Assembly (NCBI RefSeq): GCF_001425055.1
Contig: NZ_LMDK01000019.1
Coordinates: 248,001-312,000 of the forward strand
Reading direction: 5' to 3'
DNA from: Pelomonas sp. Root1237
GTDB lineage: Bacteria > Pseudomonadota > Gammaproteobacteria > Burkholderiales > Burkholderiaceae_C
Length of the DNA: 64,000 nucleotides
Positions 1-9,081 of this stretch are shown in pieces. The notes beneath the pieces were generated by a model. That model saw only the letters and a program-made list of their open reading frames with translations, was not told the DNA's origin and did not search any database. Positions within the stretch are counted from its first letter, which is position 1; the number at the start of each line of letters is the position of its first letter. The position numbers were made by a program, and so were the translations under genes.

Positions 1-243
1 CGTCATGCCCGGCGTGGCCTGGGCCTGGGCGGCGTAGTGCTCGCCCAAAGCAGCCAGGCGGGCGGCGGGCTCGCCCAGCACCCAGTCCTGGGCGAAGTTC
101 AGGCCGGCCAGCGCGGCGCACAGGCGGGATTCGCGCTCGACGAGCAGGGCTGTCATGCCCATCTGGCCCAGCCAGGACGCGGCGCTGCAGCCGGCGGGGC
201 CGCCGCCGAGGATGGCGACGTCGATGGAGGTGGGGTTGGGCAT
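1..243 (-). CDS. FAD-dependent oxidoreductase, thioredoxin-reductase-like (partial, cut by window edge)
   Basis: Only the first 81 codons lie in the window. The protein opens with a beta strand followed by GGGPAGCSAA at about residues 14-23, the dinucleotide-binding Rossmann loop typical of FAD/NAD(P) flavoproteins. A strand ending LLVER at about residues 33-37 then supplies the acidic residue that would bind the FAD ribose. The start is the ATG at 243; no good ribosome binding site precedes it. It lies 25 bp downstream of msrQ on the same strand and may be co-transcribed. Family membership is clear from the fold motif; the substrate is unknown because the rest is missing. Confidence 0.7.
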   Translation of the reverse strand, partial: MPNPTSIDVAILGGGPAGCSAASWLGQMGMTALLVERESRLCAALAGLNFAQDWVLGEPAARLAALGEHYAAQAQATPGMT

Positions 244-268
244 GGGGTGGTTCGGGCAGAACCACGAA

Positions 269-895
269 TTATCCCAGTCGCGCCTTTTTCGTGTTCAGGC
301 GTTTGAAGAGGCGCCACCCCAGCAGCGCGGCAAGGATCACGCCGTAGACGGCCGGCTCGGCGAAGTTGTGCTTGCCGGCGCGCATCCAGATGAAGTGCAG
401 CAGCGCGATGACGGAGACGGCGTAGATCGTCTTGTGCAGCGCCTGCCAGCGCTTGGCGCCGAGGGCCTTGATGGCCTTGTTGAAGCTCGTTGCCGCCAGC
501 GGCGCCATCAGCAGCCAGGCGGTGAAGCCCATCAGGATGAAGGGCCGCTTGGCGATGTCGCGGGCGATGTCGGAGAAATCCAGCCCCATGTCCAGCCAGC
601 CATAGGCCAGCAGGTGCAGTGAGGCATAGCTGAAGGTGAACACGCCCAGCGTGCGCCGAAAGCGCGCCAGTGCGGCCAGGCCCGTCAGCTCGCGCAGCGG
701 CGTGATGGCCAGCGTCAGCCACAGGCCGCGCAACGTCCAGTCGCCCAGGCCGCGGATGATGGCTTCGGCCGGGTTGGCACCGAGCCGGTTGGCTACGGCG
801 CCGAAGACCAGCCACGCCAGCGGCGTAAGGCACAGCAGGAAAAGCGCCGGTTTGGCGCCGCGGCTGAGCAGCGCCGCCGTCAACGCACGCCGCAT
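269..895 (-). CDS. msrQ: MsrQ, haem-containing membrane subunit of the periplasmic methionine sulfoxide reductase
   Basis: A 208-residue inner-membrane protein with about six hydrophobic segments and the ferric-reductase-like layout of the YedZ/MsrQ family. His residues in transmembrane segments (for example in YASLHLLAY and LHKTIYAVSVIALLHF) are the expected haem ligands. Known role of the family: it takes electrons from the quinone pool or a flavin reductase and passes them to MsrP, which repairs oxidised methionines in envelope proteins. Its ATG overlaps the msrP stop codon (ATGA at 895), so the two are translationally coupled. Length matches the family (about 200 residues). Confidence 0.93.
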   Translation of the reverse strand: MRRALTAALLSRGAKPALFLLCLTPLAWLVFGAVANRLGANPAEAIIRGLGDWTLRGLWLTLAITPLRELTGLAALARFRRTLGVFTFSYASLHLLAYGWLDMGLDFSDIARDIAKRPFILMGFTAWLLMAPLAATSFNKAIKALGAKRWQALHKTIYAVSVIALLHFIWMRAGKHNFAEPAVYGVILAALLGWRLFKRLNTKKARLG

Positions 896-1869
896 CAGAA
901 ATTGCGCTTCAGATCCATGCCCGCATAGAGCTGGCCCACTTGCGCTTCATAGCCGTTGAACATCAAGGACGGCCGCTTCTTGGCGAACAGGCCGTCTTCG
1001 CCAATGCGGCGCTCGCTGAGCTGGCTCCAGCGCGGATGGGCCACGGTGGGATTCACGTTGGAATAGAAGCCGTATTCCTGGGGTGCGCTCTCTTCCCAGC
1101 TGCTGCGCGGCTGCTTCTCGACGAAGCGGATCTTGACGATGCTCTTGGCCGATTTGAAGCCGTACTTCCAGGGCAGCACGATGCGCACCGGCGCGCCATT
1201 CTGGTTGGGCAGCACCTCGCCATACATGCCGAAGGTCAGCAGCGCCAGCGGGTGCATGGCTTCATCCATGCGCAGGCCTTCGAGGTAGGGCCAGTCCAGC
1301 ACCGACGAGCGCAGCCCGGGCATCTGCGCGCGATCGGCCAGCGTCGTGAATTCGACGAACTTCGCCTTGCCGGTGGGCTCTGCTTTCTTGATGAGCTCTG
1401 ACAGCGAGTAGCCCACCCACGGGATCACCATGCTCCAGCCTTCGACGCAGCGCAGCCGGTAGATGCGCTCTTCCATGGCGCTGAGCTTGAGCAGCGCGTC
1501 GAGGTCGTAGCGGCCGGGCTTGGCGCATTCGCCTTCGACGCTGACCGTCCATGGCCGGGGCTTGAGCGTGTGGGCGCGCTCGGCGGGGTCGGCCTTGTCG
1601 GTGCCGAATTCGTAGAAGTTGTTGTACGAGGTTGCATCGGCGTAGCTGGTGACTTTCTCCATCACCATCGCACTGGCCACGGCCGAGCGGGCGCCCGGCA
1701 GCTTGGGCAGCTTGCCGCCACCTGGCGCGGCCTGGGCCTGGGCCAGGGCCAGCGGTGACGCGGTTGCCAGGCCAAGGCCGGCCAGGGCAGTGCGGCGGTT
1801 CAGGTAGACCCGGCGGGGCGTGATCTCGCTGGACAGGGGCTCGTGAAGGGCGGTCGTTCGAATCAGCAT
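895..1869 (-). CDS. msrP: MsrP, molybdopterin-dependent periplasmic methionine sulfoxide reductase catalytic subunit
   Basis: 324 residues of the sulfite-oxidase/YedY family. The N-terminus carries a twin-arginine export signal ([10 protein letters not shown], arginines 25-26) and a hydrophobic stretch ending in an alanine-rich cleavage region near residue 48, so the folded cofactor-loaded protein is exported by Tat. The Cys in YRLRCVEGW (about residue 141) is the conserved molybdenum ligand. With MsrQ it reduces methionine sulfoxide in periplasmic proteins. It is the first gene of the msrPQ pair. The ATG at 1869 gives a slightly long leader before the twin arginines, as in the E. coli protein. 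Confidence 0.94.
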   Translation of the reverse strand: MLIRTTALHEPLSSEITPRRVYLNRRTALAGLGLATASPLALAQAQAAPGGGKLPKLPGARSAVASAMVMEKVTSYADATSYNNFYEFGTDKADPAERAHTLKPRPWTVSVEGECAKPGRYDLDALLKLSAMEERIYRLRCVEGWSMVIPWVGYSLSELIKKAEPTGKAKFVEFTTLADRAQMPGLRSSVLDWPYLEGLRMDEAMHPLALLTFGMYGEVLPNQNGAPVRIVLPWKYGFKSAKSIVKIRFVEKQPRSSWEESAPQEYGFYSNVNPTVAHPRWSQLSERRIGEDGLFAKKRPSLMFNGYEAQVGQLYAGMDLKRNF

Positions 1870-2096
1870 GAGGGGCTCTCGGGTCTGTGGGCTGAGGCTG
1901 GGTCGGGCCAGGACGGGCGCAACTTACACCGTCGGATGAAAGGCTGCCCTACGTCATGGCAAATCCCGCGCCCTCCACCGGCGCCGGCAAAAGGCGTGTC
2001 CTGGGCTTTGTGTTCTCGACGGTCGCTGATAAGTCGGCCTGTTCATGTTGCTTTATCGGCGTCAGGAGCGTGCGCCTTGGCGCGTTTGGTTCTGCG
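1870..2096 (+). promoter_or_regulatory. CRISPR leader and msrP upstream region
   Basis: A 227 bp gap between msrP (minus strand) and the first CRISPR repeat. It holds no credible gene. By position it is the array leader and also the promoter region of msrP. The part nearest the array is less GC-rich and holds an imperfect inverted repeat, CGCTGATAAG (2024-2033) against CTTTATCGGCG (2051-2061). A plus-strand promoter could lie here (TTGTGT near 2009 and a GATAAG-like -10 near 2028), but the spacing is poor. Leader identity rests on its position and on the terminator at the far end of the array. Confidence 0.5.
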
Positions 2097-4644
2097 GTTC
2101 CGGCCAGAGCGCATTTCCCAGCGATCTAGACTCGCATCAACGTCTTCCTACATGACGGCGGGGTTCCGGCCAGAGCGCATTTCCCAGCGATCTAGACTGG
2201 GGACGAAGTTGCACCGCGCCAGCGCGCGGTTCCGGCCAGAGCGCATTTCCCAGCGATCTAGACTCGCGGGCACCGGCGGCGCGCGGGGTCTCGTGTTCCG
2301 GCCAGAGCGCATTTCCCAGCGATCTAGACTGCTGGACACCAACACCAACGCCCTGGCCTCGTTCCGGCCAGAGCGCATTTCCCAGCGATCTAGACTCCCT
2401 GTCGATGACGATGGCGCGGTAATTCGGTTCCGGCCAGAGCGCATTTCCCAGCGATCTAGACTAACCGGGATCAGCAACCAGACCGCCACCGGGTTCCGGC
2501 CAGAGCGCATTTCCCAGCGATCTAGACTCCACGTCTGCCACTCGCATGAACTGCGCTGGTTCCGGCCAGAGCGCATTTCCCAGCGATCTAGACTCGACGG
2601 CCGCGAGGACCTCACCGGCAGCGAGTTCCGGCCAGAGCGCATTTCCCAGCGATCTAGACTCAGCCTGGTGATGTCGCGCGGCGTGATCCAGTTCCGGCCA
2701 GAGCGCATTTCCCAGCGATCTAGACTGGCAGTCGCCCGCGTCGAAGCGCCAGGCGGGTTCCGGCCAGAGCGCATTTCCCAGCGATCTAGACTTCACGGTC
2801 TTGGCATCGACGTTGATGTGCTGTTCCGGCCAGAGCGCATTTCCCAGCGATCTAGACTCTTGATGGTCTGCGGGTTGTAGCCGCGCTCGTTCCGGCCAGA
2901 GCGCATTTCCCAGCGATCTAGACTGAACGGCTACGAGGCCATGTGCGTGGTCGCGTTCCGGCCAGAGCGCATTTCCCAGCGATCTAGACTCTTCACCACC
3001 TACGCCCCCTGGCTCATGTCGTTCCGGCCAGAGCGCATTTCCCAGCGATCTAGACTTGAATGAACTTGCCGATGCCGGCGACTTCGAGTTCCGGCCAGAG
3101 CGCATTTCCCAGCGATCTAGACTCGTCGCCGAGCGCGTTCCATTGGATGTTGAGTTCCGGCCAGAGCGCATTTCCCAGCGATCTAGACTGCATCGACGTG
3201 TTCATGTTGGGCATGACCAGTTCCGGCCAGAGCGCATTTCCCAGCGATCTAGACTCGCGGCCTCGGCCATCATGTCTCTGTCGCCGTTCCGGCCAGAGCG
3301 CATTTCCCAGCGATCTAGACTGGTGGTGCGTGCCGCGGTGCTGCTGATACTGTTCCGGCCAGAGCGCATTTCCCAGCGATCTAGACTGGATCTGCAGGAC
3401 ACCCACTTGATCAATGAGTTCCGGCCAGAGCGCATTTCCCAGCGATCTAGACTGACCGCCCAGAACGCCAGCGCGCAGAACCAGTTCCGGCCAGAGCGCA
3501 TTTCCCAGCGATCTAGACTTCCAGTGGCCTGTGGCCGATACGCCGCCGAGTTCCGGCCAGAGCGCATTTCCCAGCGATCTAGACTTCCAGCCGGCCAACT
3601 GCACCTGGTGATCCAGGTTCCGGCCAGAGCGCATTTCCCAGCGATCTAGACTCCCAGACCGTGTAGCCGCCGACGGAACGCGGTTCCGGCCAGAGCGCAT
3701 TTCCCAGCGATCTAGACTCGCATTGCCAGTCGGCAGCAGAACGCCATTGTTCCGGCCAGAGCGCATTTCCCAGCGATCTAGACTGGCCGATACCTGCGTC
3801 AGCAAGGATTGCTAGTTCCGGCCAGAGCGCATTTCCCAGCGATCTAGACTCTCGCCGTGTCGCTCGAGCCTGTTGGTCAAGTTCCGGCCAGAGCGCATTT
3901 CCCAGCGATCTAGACTCTGCGAGCCAGGCCAGTACGGCGCGTATCTGTTCCGGCCAGAGCGCATTTCCCAGCGATCTAGACTCCGAATTGCTGGTTGCAT
4001 CGAAGATCGTGAGTTCCGGCCAGAGCGCATTTCCCAGCGATCTAGACTCCTGGAGCTGCGCGCGCATCACCTGGGCCTGTTCCGGCCAGAGCGCATTTCC
4101 CAGCGATCTAGACTCGGCTACAGCGACGAGCCCGACTGCGTGCACGTTCCGGCCAGAGCGCATTTCCCAGCGATCTAGACTTCCAGTGGCCGGTAGCGGT
4201 CACGCCGCCGAGTTCCGGCCAGAGCGCATTTCCCAGCGATCTAGACTCCTTGGACCCCGCGGTCAGCACCTTGTAGGGTTCCGGCCAGAGCGCATTTCCC
4301 AGCGATCTAGACTACGGGTTCGTCGGCAGTGAGCCAGAATGGCGTTCCGGCCAGAGCGCATTTCCCAGCGATCTAGACTCGCTCGCGCAGCGCGGCCTCA
4401 ACCTCACACCGTTCCGGCCAGAGCGCATTTCCCAGCGATCTAGACTCCTTTGGCAGGAACAGTACGGCTCGGCCGTGTTCCGGCCAGAGCGCATTTCCCA
4501 GCGATCTAGACTCGGCTGGATCGGCGTTGGCGGCTTCGCCTCGTTCCGGCCAGAGCGCATTTCCCAGCGATCTAGACTACCAACAAGGAGCTAAGGGGCA
4601 AGGCGATCGTTCCGGCCAGAGCGCATTTCCCAGCGATCTAGACT
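2097..4644 (+). CRISPR. Type II-C CRISPR array: 39 repeats of 36 bp, 38 spacers of 30-31 bp
   Basis: Direct reading gives 39 copies of a 36 bp repeat beginning GTTCCGGCCA and ending GATCTAGACT. I saw no variant copy, including the first and last. Spacers are 30 bp except four of 31 bp: spacers 15, 23, 31 and 35, starting at 3057, 3586, 4115 and 4380. Array strand is set by three facts. The repeat resembles the Neisseria II-C repeat in this orientation (GTT start, CATTTCNCAG core). The plus-strand RNA carries the sequence complementary to the tracrRNA anti-repeat at 9200-9224. A Rho-independent terminator follows the last repeat on this strand. No two spacers are identical, but spacers 22 and 32 are related. 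Confidence 0.99.
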
Positions 4645-4655
4645 CGGCCGGCAAC

Positions 4656-4682
4656 AACCCCTTGATTCGTCAAGGGGTTTTT
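4656..4682 (+). terminator. Rho-independent terminator of the CRISPR array transcript
   Basis: A perfect 10 bp stem (AACCCCTTGA / TCAAGGGGTT) with a TTCG loop is followed by a run of five T, starting 11 bp after the last repeat. The T-run is only on the plus strand, so it ends pre-crRNA transcription and keeps it out of the convergent cas2 gene. Confidence 0.9.
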
Positions 4683-4714
4683 GCCTTCTGGACGGGCCGA
4701 AAACGTGCGCATGG

Positions 4715-5041
4715 CTAGAACAGGTCGAATTGGTCGGGCGTTTTTTTGGCCGGCTGCTTGGCCTTGCCCTGGTAGCTGATGATGCGTTCGTACTGCTTGT
4801 CGGTGAACTGCAGGATATTGACCTTGCCGCCGGCCGGCAATGCCCCTTCGACCCGTTTGCAGTAGGTCTCTACCTGGGTGCCGCTGGTGCAAAAGCGCAT
4901 GTAGACGCTGAACTGGCTCATCTCGAAGCCCATATCCAGCAATGCGTTGCGAAACTCGGTGGCTGCGCGACGCTCGGCCTTCTCGACCACCGGCAGATCG
5001 AACATCACCACCATCCACATCAGCCGGTATCCCGTAAGCAT
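4715..5041 (-). CDS. cas2: Cas2, CRISPR adaptation endoribonuclease-fold protein
   Basis: 108 residues with the Cas2 ferredoxin-like fold. The first strand reads WMVVMFDLPV with the conserved Asp at about residue 15, followed by a helix rich in charged residues, and then QFSVYMRF. Cas2 forms the central dimer of the Cas1-Cas2 integrase that inserts new spacers. It starts 10 bp after the cas1 stop and is the last gene of the cas9-cas1-cas2 unit. The C-terminus has a short Lys/Pro-rich tail (KAKQPAKKTPDQFDLF), as in several II-C Cas2 proteins. Confidence 0.97.
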   Translation of the reverse strand: MLTGYRLMWMVVMFDLPVVEKAERRAATEFRNALLDMGFEMSQFSVYMRFCTSGTQVETYCKRVEGALPAGGKVNILQFTDKQYERIISYQGKAKQPAKKTPDQFDLF

Positions 5042-5051
5042 GGGGCGCGGC

Positions 5052-5981
5052 TCATTCGTCGGCCTGCAGCGCTGACGCCAGCGACAGCGGCAGGCCGGGC
5101 AGGGGCAGGTCCAACTTGTCCCGCTCGCCCAGGTACACCTGCGCCAGCGAAACCGCCAACCGCTGCGTGCAGACCATGACAGGGGTTGCCCCCGCAGCTG
5201 TCTGCATGTCGTCGTAGAGCGTGCGCACCAGGGCGCGCTTGGACTCGGGCGTGACTATCTCTTCGCCATTGCGGCGCAGCTGCCAGACCTTCAGATCGAT
5301 GACGGGCCGGAAGGGTTCCATCAGGTCATCGACCAGCCGCATCGCGTTGTTGTCGTGGCTGTGATGCAGGCCGATGCCGGGGTGCAGACCCGCTGCGATG
5401 ATGGCGCGGGCCATCGCAGCGCGCATCACCGTGTAGCCATAGTTCAGCAGGCCATTGACACCACCGCCCTGCTGATCTCGCCGGAAGCCGTCGCCGAACA
5501 GCAGGCCCCAGTAGCGCCGTGCGCCCTGGGCCTCCAGGTTGTCGGGGTCGCCGCTGCGCACCTTGGCGGCCAGCGCGGTCAGTGGCGCAGTGGGTGCCCC
5601 GGCGGCCTCCAGCGCGGCGGCCTGTTGTTCCAGCTTGGATCGCACAACAGCAGCCCACAGGCGCTTGTGCGTGGGCAGGCTGGCAGCGATCTGCGCCTCG
5701 ATGCGCTTGGACTGCTCGAAATTTCCCTCGATGGGCAGCAGCATGCCCACCGCGTTGTGGTTGGCCGCGCACAGCACGAACGGCGCGCCGCGCTCGGCCA
5801 GCGCCACGAGCAGGTTGTTCGTGTAGCTCAGGCCCTGGGCATTGGCGATCACGGCGGCGATGTCGTCTAGCGGCACCTGGCCGAGTTCCTTGCCCGACTC
5901 CGTGTCCTTGACCACCATGAAGCCGCGATTCATGGACAGGTGCCGGCGGTCATCGGCCACTTCGACGATGCGGCCGATCAT
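5052..5981 (-). CDS. cas1: Cas1, CRISPR adaptation integrase
   Basis: 309 residues, the usual length for type II Cas1. The metal-binding residues are visible: Glu150 in NLEAQGARRYW, His206 in PGIGLHHSHD and Glu222 in DLMEPFRPVID. It catalyses spacer integration as a complex with Cas2. The ATG at 5981 is preceded by AAGGAG at 8 bp spacing, inside the end of cas9. The gap to the cas9 stop is 5 bp, so translation is probably coupled. No cas4 or csn2 accompanies it, which places the locus in subtype II-C. Confidence 0.98.
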   Translation of the reverse strand: MIGRIVEVADDRRHLSMNRGFMVVKDTESGKELGQVPLDDIAAVIANAQGLSYTNNLLVALAERGAPFVLCAANHNAVGMLLPIEGNFEQSKRIEAQIAASLPTHKRLWAAVVRSKLEQQAAALEAAGAPTAPLTALAAKVRSGDPDNLEAQGARRYWGLLFGDGFRRDQQGGGVNGLLNYGYTVMRAAMARAIIAAGLHPGIGLHHSHDNNAMRLVDDLMEPFRPVIDLKVWQLRRNGEEIVTPESKRALVRTLYDDMQTAAGATPVMVCTQRLAVSLAQVYLGERDKLDLPLPGLPLSLASALQADE

Positions 5982-5986
5982 GCGAG

Positions 5987-8900
5987 CTACTCCTTGAAGC
6001 CGGGGTCGCGCAGCTCGCCCGCCGGCGAGACCGTGACCCGGCGGCCACGGGCTTTTTGAAGTGATCCGGCATATTTGGACAGATAGACAAACTGGTCTTG
6101 TTTGTCTCTATTGCGCGCATCTCCGTTGGCTTCGTTATGCGGCGCAAAGAAGATCTGGCCGTTACCCGTCATGTTGACGACGCGCAGCACCACAGGCCGG
6201 CCCTCGTCGTCGTCGAAGCGAACCATGTCACCGCCTTGCAGGCGCATCACCAACGGCTTGCCTGAAATGCTGCGGCTCTTCGACTGGATGTGCGCCAAGG
6301 CGGCATCTCTGCCGAACTCGCTGACCAGGCGATATGCCTCGAAGGTTGACACGACCTCGCCCTCCCATCGACCCTTGTCGTTGCGCACGATGTCCATGCA
6401 AAACTTGGGGCTGGCCACGTAGCCCTTGTAGGGCAACTGCTGACCGGCCTTGTCGCGGTGGTGGCGTTGCAAATGCTCCGGCCCGGTGAAGCCGACCATC
6501 GCCTTGGAGTCGGCTTCCTTTTCATTCGGCTTGCCGCCGCCGATGCCGCGCGTGCGCCACATGTTCTTGGGGTCGAGATGCGGCGGGCGATAGGTTGTGT
6601 CCTCGTGCATCGCGCCCTCGAAGCCATGATCCGGCTTATGGCTGACCCAGATCGAATTCACTGCGCGCTGCACATGCTCGCGATAGCTGTCCCACGGGTC
6701 GGGCATGGTCTCGACCAGCCGGTCCAGTCCTTTGCCGCGCGCGTCGGCGCTGGCCTGGGCAAAGCGCTGCAGCAGGCCCTGGTCGGTCACTGCCACGACG
6801 CAGGCATCCACCGCGTGATGCCGGTGGTCGTTGCGGTTCTTCTCGCCGTTCAATCCGAGGATGTCGTTAAGGCCGAACTTGGCGCGCAGCATCGCCGTCA
6901 TCTGCCCCGGAATCACGCGTGTGCTGGCAGGGCAGACAAGGCTCAAATACTCGCGCGCCACTCGGCTCAGGTGGCGTGTGTCGTTCAGCGCCCGGGCCAG
7001 GAAGTCCTTATCCTCCTTCAGCCACTTCTCTAAGCCGTCCGGCGCAAAGCGCTGGCGCTTGGCGCGGGGCATGCGCTCGGCGCGCATCAGGATGCCGTCG
7101 TAGTCCCAGCCTTGTCCGGCAAAGGCTTCGCGCGCGTCCCAGGGCGTGCGGTTGCCTTTGAGGCGGTTGACCAGGCGCATCGCCACGGTCTTGTTGTTGA
7201 GGCTGTCATCCAGCGTCATCGAGAACGGCAGGATGTGCTCGATCTCCACCTGTTCGCTCAACACCATGGCCGCGCTCAACTGCACGCCGCTATAGGGGCA
7301 GCGCCGGTCCGCGATGTCGAAGCTCAATTCCTCCCAGAGGATCAGCTTCTGGATGTCCGCAAGGCGCACGCGCTCATCGGCAATGCCCAGGATGGCCGCC
7401 GCGTCCTTGCGCAGCCGCTCATTGCGCTTCTGGTTCTTCGCTTGCTGCTCCTGCGTTTCGCGGCGCTGGTCCTGGCTCTGTTTGAGGTCGCGTGCCACTT
7501 CCACGATCACCTCGGTGGGGTGGCCGTAGCGCTTGATCAGCGCATTGACGACGACGCGCACCTGGTTCAGCCCGATGTGCACCGTCGGGTTGGCGATTCG
7601 GCCGAAGCGCTTTTCCGGCGTGTCATTCAGTTCGCCAGTGCCGAATCCCACATGCCGCTGCAGGTACTCGCCGTAGTAGGGCAGCTCGGGCAAGATCTCG
7701 CCGGTCGAGGCCGCGTGGCTGATGTGGCTGTGATGGTCGTAGCCGGCGGCCAGCACGGCCTTGTCGTAGGTGATGACCTCGGCGCGCATGGCCGGCAGGA
7801 TCTTGGCCAGCGCCTTGGCGCTCAGCGAGCCGTAGCCCTCGGGCAGCGCGGCATTGGCGATCTTCAGCGCGTGAGCCTCGTCTACGCCTGTGGATGTGGC
7901 CAGCCAGTCCACCAGCCGTGCTTCGCTTTCCTCCTCCTGGATGCGCATGACGATCTCGTCCTGGCGCGCCTCGCTGAAGCCGTGCCAGGCCGGGCCGAAG
8001 AAATCCTTCTTGCCGAGCAGCATGCTGGTGGCATTGCCCTTCAGCTCGGTTCGCTTGGCGTCGGCCAGGTTGAACTGCACCGTGCCCGGTAGGCCCAGCA
8101 GCTTGGGGATGGCCGTCTTGAAGGACTTGCTGCCGTCCTCCAACGCCGCCACCAGCTTGTCGCGTTGCTCAACGCTCAGTGACTCTTCCAGCAACCGGCC
8201 GCCGAGCAGACGCAGGTGGTTGACCTCCTGCAGGATGCGGAAGCGCTGCTGGCTGGGCAGGGCCAGCGGTGCGCGCGGCTCGTCGGGCTCCAGCGTGCAG
8301 CGGCCGGGGCGGACGGGACGCAAGTTGCGCTGGTGCAGCAGGCAGTCCTTCAGCGTGGCGCGGGCGGCTTCGCCGAACTGGGTGGGACTGAGTTCCGCTT
8401 GTTTGGCCCACAGCGCGTCGAACTCTGCCTCCACCATCGCGCGGTCTACATACAGGTCGTAGCTCTTGTCGACGCGCGTCTTGCCATCGTCCTTGGTGAT
8501 GCGCTGCTCGCGATAGCGGGCACGCACGGTGAGGACGTTCGGATCGCTCATGCGCCGCCATAGCAATTCGCCCACCGTCCGCGCCCTGCCATCGGCGCCT
8601 GCCGTATCAAGCTGTGCGCGCAAGCCGCCGATGGCTGCCTTCAGAGCACCGCTGTCGTTGTCCTTCCTGTCTGTGCGGCGGTTGCTCTTGAAGCCGCGGC
8701 GCTGGTTGAGATGGAAGAGCGCGCGGGCGAACTCGGCCGGCGTCAGTGCCGCGTCCAAACCCTTGGCGCGCAGCTCGTAGGGATTGAGCGTCTCCAGCGC
8801 CTTGCGGGCCGCCTCGTCAGCAGGGAATAAGTCGTGCTCGATCAGAAGCCGCTGCATGCGCGCCTTGCGCTTGAGCAACCTGTCGCGGCGTCGGCGCATG

Positions 8901-9076
8901 GCGCGAGCGTTGCGGCGCGTGACCGCCAGCGAGGAGCCGTCTTTCGGATTGCGCCCGTCCGGGAAGATGCGTACGCCGGCGCGCACGATGGCGCAAGGCT
9001 CATCCTTGGCGTTGAGTTGCACGATGGCCCAGCCGAGTGAAGTCGAGCCGAGGTCCAAAGCCAGCCGATATTTCAT
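5987..9076 (-). CDS. cas9: Cas9, type II-C RNA-guided DNA endonuclease
   Basis: 1029 residues, in the compact II-C size range. Numbering from the ATG at 9076, all nuclease motifs are intact: RuvC-I ALDLGSTSLGWAI with Asp8; an Arg-rich bridge helix at about 55-78; RuvC-II VIVEVARDL with Glu526; HNH VEIEHILPFS with Glu613-His614, and Asn628 in LNNK; RuvC-III HHAVDACVVA with His754 and Asp757. The C-terminal 250 or so residues would be the wedge and PAM-interacting region. An in-frame GTG at 9082 would add two residues but abuts the GGGAGGAG ribosome binding site; the ATG has normal spacing. Interference is predicted functional, guided by the array and the tracrRNA at 9200. The PAM cannot be read from sequence alone. 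Confidence 0.98.
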   Translation of the reverse strand: MKYRLALDLGSTSLGWAIVQLNAKDEPCAIVRAGVRIFPDGRNPKDGSSLAVTRRNARAMRRRRDRLLKRKARMQRLLIEHDLFPADEAARKALETLNPYELRAKGLDAALTPAEFARALFHLNQRRGFKSNRRTDRKDNDSGALKAAIGGLRAQLDTAGADGRARTVGELLWRRMSDPNVLTVRARYREQRITKDDGKTRVDKSYDLYVDRAMVEAEFDALWAKQAELSPTQFGEAARATLKDCLLHQRNLRPVRPGRCTLEPDEPRAPLALPSQQRFRILQEVNHLRLLGGRLLEESLSVEQRDKLVAALEDGSKSFKTAIPKLLGLPGTVQFNLADAKRTELKGNATSMLLGKKDFFGPAWHGFSEARQDEIVMRIQEEESEARLVDWLATSTGVDEAHALKIANAALPEGYGSLSAKALAKILPAMRAEVITYDKAVLAAGYDHHSHISHAASTGEILPELPYYGEYLQRHVGFGTGELNDTPEKRFGRIANPTVHIGLNQVRVVVNALIKRYGHPTEVIVEVARDLKQSQDQRRETQEQQAKNQKRNERLRKDAAAILGIADERVRLADIQKLILWEELSFDIADRRCPYSGVQLSAAMVLSEQVEIEHILPFSMTLDDSLNNKTVAMRLVNRLKGNRTPWDAREAFAGQGWDYDGILMRAERMPRAKRQRFAPDGLEKWLKEDKDFLARALNDTRHLSRVAREYLSLVCPASTRVIPGQMTAMLRAKFGLNDILGLNGEKNRNDHRHHAVDACVVAVTDQGLLQRFAQASADARGKGLDRLVETMPDPWDSYREHVQRAVNSIWVSHKPDHGFEGAMHEDTTYRPPHLDPKNMWRTRGIGGGKPNEKEADSKAMVGFTGPEHLQRHHRDKAGQQLPYKGYVASPKFCMDIVRNDKGRWEGEVVSTFEAYRLVSEFGRDAALAHIQSKSRSISGKPLVMRLQGGDMVRFDDDEGRPVVLRVVNMTGNGQIFFAPHNEANGDARNRDKQDQFVYLSKYAGSLQKARGRRVTVSPAGELRDPGFKE

Positions 9077-9081
9077 GGGCA

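Noticed and set aside
1843-4332. Long open frames across the CRISPR array on both strands with repeated peptides such as FRPERISQRSRL
   Set aside because: The 36 bp repeat and 30 bp spacer are both multiples of three, so the array stays open by chance; frames break at the 31 bp spacers. It is not a repeat protein gene.
2097-4644. CRISPR array transcribed on the minus strand together with the cas genes
   Set aside because: The terminator at 4656 works only on the plus strand, and the tracrRNA anti-repeat is complementary to the plus-strand repeat RNA.
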